Shown here in pieces: positions 33,691-40,885 of a DNA stretch of 40,885 nt (positions are counted from its first letter, which is position 1; the number at the start of each line of letters is the position of its first letter). Location: contig JAUCBJ010008266.1 in the NCBI GenBank assembly GCA_032718475.1, forward strand, positions 1-40,885. The letters run 5' to 3'. The notes beneath the pieces are model-generated. The model worked only from the letters and a program-made list of their open reading frames with translations, was not told the DNA's origin and did no database searches. The position numbers were made by a program, and so were the translations under genes. Origin of the DNA: Nemertoderma westbladi. Its lineage: Eukaryota; Xenacoelomorpha; Nemertodermatida; Nemertodermatidae.

Positions 33691-33740
33691 ATTAATACTT
33701 ACATATGTATAAATATGTTTCCGTACACACATAAATTAAC

Positions 33741-36025
33741 TACATTACACTACGGACTTGTTACTTTACACCACTGACTACAACTACATAACAATACGAA
33801 CTTGCTACTTTACACCACTGACTACAACTACATAACAATACGGACTTGCTACTTTACACCACTGACTACAACTACATAACAATACGGACTTGCTACTTTA
33901 CACCGCAGACTACAACTACATAACACTACGGACTTGCTACTTTACACCACTGACTACAACTACATAACAATACGGACTTGCTACTTTACACCACTGACTA
34001 CAACTACATAACACTACGGACTTGCTACTTTACACCACTGACTACAACTACATAACACTACGGACTTGCTACTTTACACCACTGACTACAACTACATAAC
34101 AATACGGACTTGCTACTTTACACCGCAGACTACAACTACATAACACTACGGACTTGCTACTTTACACCACTGACTACAACTACATAACAATACGGACTTG
34201 CTACTTTACACCACTGACTACAACTACATAACACTACGGACTTGCTACTTTACACCACTGACTACAACTACATAACAATACGGACTTGCTACTTTACACC
34301 ACTGACTACAACTACATAACAATACGGACTTGCTACTTTACACCACTGACTACAACTACATAACAATACGGACTTGCTACTTTACACCACTGACTACAAC
34401 TACATAACAATACGGACTTGCTACTTTACACCGCAGACTACAACTACATAACACTACGGACTTGCTACTTTACACCACTGACTACAACTACATAACAATA
34501 CGGACTTGCTACTTTACACCACTGACTACAACTACATAACAATACGGACTTGCTACTTTACACCACTGACTACAACTACATAACAATACGGACTTGCTAC
34601 TTTACACCACTGACTACAACTACATAACAATACGGACTTGCTACTTTACACCGCAGACTACAACTACATAACACTACGGACTTGCTACTTTACACCACTG
34701 ACTACAACTACATAACAATACGGACTTGCTACTTTACACCACTGACTACAACTACATAACAATACGGACTTGCTACTTTACACCGCAGACTACAACTACA
34801 TAACACTACGGACTTGCTACTTTACACCACTGACTACAACTACATAACAATACGGACTTGCTACTTTACACCACTGACTACAACTACATAACAATACGGA
34901 CTTGCTACTTTACACCACTGACTACAACTACATAACAATACGGACTTGCTACTTTACACCGCAGACTACAACTACATAACACTACGGACTTGCTACTTTA
35001 CACCACTGACTACAACTACATAACAATACGGACTTGCTACTTTACACCACTGACTACAACTACATAACAATACGGACTTGCTACTTTACACCACTGACTA
35101 CAACTACATAACAATACGGACTTGCTACTTTACACCGCAGACTACAACTACATAACACTACGGACTTGCTACTTTACACCACTGACTACAACTACATAAC
35201 AATACGGACTTGCTACTTTACACCGCAGACTACAACTACATAACAATACGAACTTGCTACTTTACACCACTGACTACAACTACATAACAATACGGACTTG
35301 CTACTTTACACCACTGACTACAACTACATAACAATACGGACTTGCTACTTTACACCGCAGACTACAACTACATAACACTACGGACTTGCTACTTTACACC
35401 ACTGACTACAACTACATAACAATACGGACTTGCTACTTTACACCACTGACTACAACTACATAACAATACGGACTTGCTACTTTACACCACTGACTACAAC
35501 TACATAACAATACGGACTTGCTACTTTACACCGCAGACTACAACTACATAACACTACGGACTTGCTACTTTACACCACTGACTACAACTACATAACAATA
35601 CTAACTTGCTACTTTACACCACTGACTACAACTACATAACAATACGGACTTGCTACTTTACACCACTGACTACAACTACATAACAATACGGACTTGCTAC
35701 TTTACACCGCAGACTACAACTACATAACACTACGGACTTGCTACTTTACACCACTGACTACAACTACATAACAATACGGACTTGCTACTTTACACCACTG
35801 ACTACAACTACATAACAATACGGACTTTCTACTTTACACCACTGACTACAACTACATAACACTGCGGACTTGCTACTTTACACCACTGACTACAACTACA
35901 TAACACTACGGACTTGCTACTTTACACCACTGACTACAACTACATAACAATACGGACTTGCTACTTTACACCACTGACTACAACTACATAACACTACGGA
36001 CTTGCTACTTTACACCACTGACTAG
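33741..36025. repeat. 44-bp satellite, about 52 copies, with linked variants
   Basis: The unit has CGGACTTGCTACTTTACACC, then ACTGACTACAACTACATAAC and AATA. Copies are nearly identical. One variant has ACACCGCAGACTAC instead of ACACCACTGACTAC; it starts at 33903, 34123, 34431, 34651, 34783, 34959, 35135, 35223, 35355, 35531 and 35707, always a whole number of units apart (2 to 7). In nearly all cases the variant is followed by ACACTACGG rather than ACAATACGG, so the two changes travel together; the copy at 35223 is the exception. This shows spread of multi-unit blocks. There are no unique spacers and no coding sequence. Confidence 0.97.
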
Positions 36026-36059
36026 TGACTACCGCAATACACCACTACTGACTACTGCA

Positions 36060-36260
36060 TTGCATTACACCAAAGAAATTGAAAAAACTAATTCCAATAC
36101 CCCAGCCATGATGTTTATTGGTACCAACAAACAACTGAAATGACCAATAATAGCTCTGGTGAGACTGGTGAAATATCCATGGAGGCAGTTTTCTCAAACA
36201 CTTGTAGCAAAAGTTTGAAAGCGAAAATAAAATACTGCCTGACCATTCCAGCTAGTTAAT
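36060..36260. repeat. Highly diverged fold-back family fragment
   Basis: Landmarks in right-arm order: GGTACCAACAAACAACTGAA, a GGTGAGACTGGTGAAAT block, TTTTCTCAAACACTTGTAGC, AAGCGAAAATAAAATACTG and AGGGAGGTCAAAGAC, comparable to 4108-4265. There is no poly-G end. It is the oldest-looking member in the window. Confidence 0.5.
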
Positions 36261-36989
36261 AGGGAGGTCAAAGACAAATTATCTTACAAATAAATAACCT
36301 ATTACAAGGTTTATTCTTACAAAGCATTTAGCTACCATTTAAGGACGCGAAAAAAAAATACTTTAAATAGCCACTAGACAGTGATGATCTCTGACGTACA
36401 CTTATTTAAATGGTCGCGAAATGTGAAGTTTGTTAGTTCTGAGTTGTCCGCGCAGGAAATAAGTCGTCAGATTTTGACCAAGACGCTCGAAAAATTTCAC
36501 CAGGAGGCTGGCCGTATTTTATCTTAATCTTTTGTTGCACCGAATTTCCGTTCGTCCGCGCCATTTCTGAGATCTCGGCGTTGAAACATAAAGATTGGCC
36601 GATTTGTCTCTCAGTAAACCTCAAACCTACTACTACAGCTCAGAGCTTTGGCTACTATGGTAAGGGTAACCTACCGGTAATTCCTAATTAGATGTGTCTT
36701 TGGGCTGAGTATACTTTGTTTTTTTACCTGAACCAAAGTCTCCTCTTGCAACATCTATATATGGTAAAAATGAATACTAGCTGTCCCAAGAGGCCTAATA
36801 GCCTCGGCGGTAGCAATTACATCCTTGGTTAATTGCCCCCCCCCCCCCCCCCCTCCCTCCCCCACCACCTCACCCCCATGTCATATACAGCCCGATGACA
36901 TGTTTCCTCAAGAACCATTTACATTACTTACTGTCATGTAATCTATTTTGTTTTGCCTCCATCATCAATAATTAATCAATATGATTGCT

Positions 36990-37200
36990 CTAGCCATCCA
37001 ATATGCGCGTAGCTCAGCACGGCGGCTGCGAAATCATCTCGCCGCGTGTACACTCACTACCGTTCCATGTTGCGCTTCAATTCTGTCGCGCGCGGAGTTG
37101 CAATTACACAGCGCAGACGCCTCATAGCGCGTTAGTCGCGGGAGTTAGGATGGCGTGAGCCGAAACAATAGTCGATGAATGGAGGATAATTAATTGTGGA
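36990..37200. promoter_or_regulatory. CpG-dense patch in PLC beta intron 3
   Basis: This stretch, including GCACGGCGGCTGCGAAATC, CTCGCCGCGTG, TGTCGCGCGCGGAG and GCGCGTTAGTCGCGGGAG, has many more CpG dinucleotides than the surrounding intron. It lies about 800 bases upstream of exon 4 and outside the tandem arrays. It might be an internal promoter or enhancer, or an unrecognised GC-rich element. No core promoter motif is certain. Confidence 0.3.
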
Positions 37201-37933
37201 GGTGAATATTGTGTAGACGTCTTCCCTACCATATCGTACTCACACGATCTATTCCCTTCGCCACACGGACGGCCTCACTTAAAGTAATGCCACTCCTTCC
37301 ACACCGTAGATAGATAACCCTTCCCTGTTGTAGCTGGCAGAATTAACTTTAGCTAACGATCCCCCCACCCTGCCTTTCCTCTCTTCGCGACCAACGAAGA
37401 GAACCTGATTTATTTCTTTCCAGTTATGTTGGTCCAGCAATCTTCCGGGCTCTCTCTCTCTCAGCGCACAACGCCGTCTCGGTTATGTGGGGAACTGGTG
37501 CGGGAAGCTATGGGTATGGATGGGGGAGGTGGGGGGGGGGGGGGGGTGCGTGGGTGGGTTGGTAGCGGTGAGATACCGGTCACGGGGTAATGCGCTTTCA
37601 ATCTGCTCAAATAACTACCCAATAGGGCAGCTTATGGCTATCGCGTAGAGAGTAGCTATATTCAATTCCAGCCATCAGCAATATTTACAATATTCAATTT
37701 TATAAAGTCCAGTTTTCCGAATCTCGGTCAGCCTTTTATATTCAGTTTTTATGACCGAATTAATACCAAAATCTTGCCATATTTTTGACCTTGATGAAGT
37801 TTTAAAGAATTTATAAAATAACAAACAAAAATATCCTCTCATAAACGTGGAAAACTTCGTAAAAGATTGGGTTTAATAACCTACCCAGTTTGTTAGAGTG
37901 TCTAAATTAATTCCGTGTTGTTTCTCTCTTTAG

Positions 37934-38167
37934 GAGTCATCCTCTCTTGGGGCTTCCAAGTCGAACAACGTAAAGACGACGTTGCAAGGCAACTCCTCGT
38001 CAAATGCGCTCAACTCTATGACGGCGGTCAGCTCGACGTCCAAAAGCGAAAAGGTCAATGAGGATGAGTTAGAAGACATTCCAATAGATAAATTATTAGA
38101 AGATAAAAATTACCAGAAACTTTTACAGAAACACCAACGGAACATGTCGAAACTAATAAAGAAACAG
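37934..38167 (+). CDS. PLCB4: Phospholipase C beta 4-type, coding exon 4
   Basis: Acceptor TCTTTAG|GAGTCATCC and donor AAACAG|GTAAAT bound 234 bases, phase 0 at both ends, coding residues 857-934. The first half is a low-complexity Ser/Asn/Lys linker. The second half (DIPIDKLLEDKNYQKLLQKH, then QRNMSKLIKKQ) matches the first helix of the long C-terminal coiled coil that PLC beta uses for membrane and G alpha q contact. Codons are AT-rich at third positions, in contrast with exons 2 and 3. Confidence 0.88.
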
Positions 38168-38502
38168 GTAAATTGTCTCGCAATTAAGTTTAAACTCTCA
38201 ACGGGAAAAACCGCAAATAATAATTTAATTTAATTTTAGCAAATCAAAATAATTTTAACTGTATTATGCGTGCTAATGACTCTTCTTTGTTGTTTTGATT
38301 ATAATATCATGTCTCGGTAACCTGTTACTTTCCATGACTTGTTGGTTTCCTATATTCCAATAAAAATTATAAAAACCTAATCAAACTATCCTCTTCTATT
38401 TTCCTCCGGCTTTACCTTAGAGTTTCTTGCCCACTTCAACCCCCCCCCCCTCCCCCCTCCCCTAAACTTAATTTACAGTGTTAATTGTTATTTACCATCT
38501 AG
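38168..38502 (+). other. PLC beta intron 4
   Basis: A 335-bp intron, GTAAAT to CATCTAG. It contains TTGTTGTTTTGATTATAATA and GTAACCTGTTACTTTCC words of the MITE-like family and a C11 run at 38440-38450. Confidence 0.8.
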
Positions 38503-38646
38503 TCTCTTCAAATGGTAACGATGCAGAAAACGCACACATCGGCGGTGGATAAAGTTGTTCACAGCCACCGGAGACAGAAGAGTGTCGACAGTAAATCCAA
38601 GTTTAAAGTAACATCACCATCATCTAACAGTGGAAATAGTTGCCCA
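38503..38646 (+). CDS. PLCB4: Phospholipase C beta 4-type, coding exon 5
   Basis: Acceptor CATCTAG|TCTCTTC and donor CCA|GTAAGT bound 144 bases, phase 0 at both ends, residues 935-982. The translation SLQMVTMQKTHTSAVDKVVH continues the C-terminal coiled coil (compare the MQK..T..VDK pattern of PLCB4), then a Ser/Lys-rich stretch. This exon is not visible as a long open frame, but phase, splice sites and family match agree. Confidence 0.82.
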
Positions 38647-38811
38647 GTAAGTTCTATTAAACATTCATTATAGGAACTGTATGTAAATGAACAAATTAGA
38701 GTGTTTGTAATGTTATTAATATTGACCACTGTTAGGAAGTAAACAAACCAGTAGTTTTAACATCATTTCATCATTTTTAACATCATTAATCATTTTATTT
38801 TACTATTTCAG

Positions 38812-38828
38812 TGTGAAATAAAGTATCG
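38812..38828 (+). CDS. PLCB4: Possible 17-bp microexon of the PLC beta gene
   Basis: A pyrimidine-rich TTTTACTATTTCAG acceptor is followed by TGTGAAATAAAGTATCG and then a full consensus donor GTAAGT. In phase 0 after exon 5 it would add CEIKY and leave two bases. The family has a KKETEIKIQ-like stretch at this level, which fits EIKY loosely. Without transcripts this is only a candidate; the splice signals are good but so short an exon can arise by chance. Confidence 0.4.
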
Positions 38829-40885
38829 GTAAGTAACATAAAGTTGCCAAAAATCCGTTCCAAGCTTGTCCGGTTTTTGCCAAACCCCTTTACTGATGGT
38901 AGGCTATTGTCGACTACATAGTTTAGTATTTAAGAAATGAACAATTAGATATATGTCTATCGGTAATAATCGGCTACTAGCACTACCATTTAATGCCAAC
39001 AATAATTGGCTACTTAATCGGACTCTACTTGTATGGTATTGCAAATCTGGTAGCCTATTTTTGTTACAGTGATAAATTATAATATTATGATAAATAAAAA
39101 ATATAAAAAAATCGGACGTCCGAATTTAGCCACCCCCCTCCCCCTCTGTCCGAATATGTCCGGATTTTGAAGACCCCCCCCCCCCCCCCCCCCCCCCCCT
39201 CTGACATCCTTTAATGGATTTCCCCTTACACCGGCATTATATTGCGTGATCTCATTTTTCATTTTCAGAAATTTTTTTAAGACTAGTTTGAAATAAACTA
39301 TGGCCTTGGACATTGTGGACTTGTGGATAGTGCAAATTTTTCACAACCATTACTACAAATCGATGTATCCACTGAGACATTTACAGACTGTTTGGCGTTC
39401 ACGAAACTGGCATTGATATTAGCGACCACAAAAACATGATGATATTATCATATCTATTGAATCAAGAATCTATTAAGATAATTTTACATCCAGACTAAGT
39501 AAGAATACCTTCGGTGCTCATGTAATTACTAAACTGGCGAGCTGACACTCCTATCAGGTTACTCCTCACCGGCATGCAACTGATATATTTTGTTTCCGAA
39601 ATGCGCTTTTTAAGTAATCTTCGTATTTCCATCGACTTAAAGGGCTACATAACGGCCGGCAACCAACAATCCACGTCCACTAACCTAATTACACCACCGA
39701 TATCTTGTAAATCCCATTTTAATTCTTATTGCGACTAAAGCAAAGCTACGCAACGCAAAAATTTTATTAGAACGCCTGCAAGCAGGCTTCAAACTCACCT
39801 GCCTTATAGTTTAACCGAGGTAAACCTCTATTACATGCGCTATTGCGACAAAAAATACCAATAATCCAGTGTCAATCTAGAGCATATAAGCCAAAACAGA
39901 TTCGCAATCAATCCAAACCATATTTCTTGTATTCTAATGCCCAAAAAACTTAAATATAAAAAAATATTATATAAAATATTAAACCGGTTTGCTGACCACT
40001 TTACAGCATTGAGGCTAACTAGTCTCATCTAACTAGTCTCATCTCTTTGGTTGATTTTTATAGAGTAAACGGCTGGTGGAATACAGACGTAGTCCTTATG
40101 GGTAGATTTAATAGTTCTTATGACATGTTCGAATTACTCTGAATTGTATGAATTTTATTGTTTGTATTTTGACATCCATAGGTTGTATTTATTATGACAC
40201 ACTAAAGATTAAACCCAACCGTATAACTCTACTACAATTTTTATGTGACGCAATGAGTCAAACATTTTGTGTCCACCCGAACGGGTGTAAACGCTACGCC
40301 GACAGCCGACAACCACTGCCGACAACACAAAAAATGAAAATGTAACCTGGTTTCGTGACTCTCATTTATTGTTATGGTTCGAATAACCTTACACTGTAAC
40401 CTGTTCCTTTCCCTCAATTAATGATTAACATTAATTAGCTTTAATAATGGTTGTCGGCGTTTGGGACCGGAAACAATAGCATTCGAACACACCCCCCCCC
40501 CCCCCCCCCCCCCCCCCCTCAAAAATTGGAAATGGCTAAAATTTTACTTTATTTTGGGATATTCGCACGTAAAAGTAACAAATTTAGAATAATAATTAAA
40601 TGCTTGAGTTAATACAATTATTTTATTCTTTAATTGTCAAGCTGAAGTAAAAAACCTTACCGGTAGGTATGCCAGTACAGTACGATACAAATACTAAAAT
40701 AAAAAAGCAACTGACCATTAGACGTTGCATGCAATCAGTAATCAGCTGACGGCTGTCAGCTGATCAGTAGGTTTCGCCCCAATGGGGGCTTTCTCAAGTA
40801 GCTAGTGCTAGAAAGGAGACAATAGATAGAAGTTCCCAAGGGAGACGGGACGGTAAAGTGAAACAAGGTAGATGAGGTAGATGTT
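38829..40885. other. Right flank, probably further PLC beta intron
   Basis: The PLC beta coiled coil should continue for roughly 200 more residues, so this stretch is probably intron, but I cannot find another exon in it. It holds C26 (39174-39199) and C27 (40492-40518) runs, a tRNA-like minus-strand patch around 39755-39835 (weak), the inverted-repeat element at 40291-40460, and a repeat word shared with intron 2 at 40723. Confidence 0.5.
40291..40460. repeat. MITE-like element with GCCGACAACC ends
   Basis: ACGCCGACAGCCGACAACCA near the left end faces TGGTTGTCGGCGT at 40448-40460. Inside are GTAACCTGG..TCATTTATTGTTATGG and GTAACCTGTTCCTTTCC, words shared with the family at 6355-6560 and in PLC beta introns 2 and 4. 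There is no coding capacity. Confidence 0.6.

Larger units (their letters stand above)
30884..37933 (+). other. PLC beta intron 3
   Basis: A 7-kb intron between a weak donor GTTGGT and acceptor TCTTTAG. It is filled with repeats: an inverted SINE pair (31117-31768), small tandem arrays (32788-32900, 33223-33315, 33375-33690), the 44-bp satellite (33741-36025), a fold-back fragment, three poly-C/G runs (32166-32184, 36836-36853, 37531-37546) and a CpG-dense patch (36990-37200). An extra small exon cannot be excluded, but direct joining of exons 3 and 4 keeps the frame and matches the variable linker of the family. Confidence 0.8.

Noticed and set aside
28043-36025. Regular direct repeats resembling CRISPR arrays
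   Set aside because: The 62-bp and 44-bp arrays have no unique spacers: the whole period repeats. They are eukaryotic satellites within introns.
36433-36624. 63-residue minus-strand frame with GQPPGEIFRASW
   Set aside because: Its composition looks more protein-like than its neighbours, but I know no family for it and see no start or splice support; a transposon fragment is equally likely.
39755-39835. Third tRNA-like head on the minus strand
   Set aside because: A GTTTGAAGCC B-box-like word is there, but the A box is poor and spacing uncertain.

Overview
This is eukaryotic, metazoan nuclear DNA: genes are split by GT..AG introns, coding exons are islands in AT-rich sequence, and most of the window is dispersed repeats and tandem satellites. 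The proteins resemble animal families (phospholipase C beta 4/NorpA and NADH-cytochrome b5 reductase). I cannot name the species. The exons are unusually long and few for this gene, which suggests a lineage with extensive intron loss, but this is inference. I see no prokaryotic operon, CRISPR array or phage.

Layout. 1-2086: no gene, MITE-like and fold-back repeat debris. 2087-3211 (-): an intact leucine-rich-repeat protein. 3349-4500: a 203-bp near-perfect palindrome abutting a fold-back element with symmetric poly-C/poly-G tracts. 4500-6800: repeats, including a tRNA-derived SINE-like piece. 6808-7746 (-): an intronless NADH-cytochrome b5 reductase. 7976-8366: short tandem duplications. 9415-13394: about 4 kb of a 19-bp satellite. 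13990-15540: dead non-LTR retrotransposon pieces, with a 3' end lying upstream of a second reverse transcriptase. 15700-17870: a second fold-back element, itself interrupted by two insertions. 19195-21800: a degenerate 50-60-bp satellite with a 111-bp dimer.

22296 to at least 38646, probably 38828 (+): the main gene, a PLCB4/NorpA-type phosphoinositide phospholipase C beta. Five exons are well supported and a sixth microexon is possible. They encode the PH, EF-hand, X, Y and C2 regions and the start of the C-terminal coiled-coil domain. The last part of the C-terminal domain should lie beyond the right edge. Its introns carry a 62-bp satellite (intron 2), an inverted pair of tRNA-derived SINEs, a 44-bp satellite of about 52 copies and a CpG-dense patch (all in intron 3).

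The three protein genes show no shared pathway. PLC beta cleaves PIP2 downstream of Gq-type G proteins. The b5 reductase is a membrane flavoprotein of redox and lipid metabolism. The LRR protein has no assigned role. The most unusual content is structural: the long palindrome, the fold-back family with poly-C/G tracts, four satellites with higher-order structure, and the strong GC contrast between exons of one gene. I found no convincing new multi-gene system.
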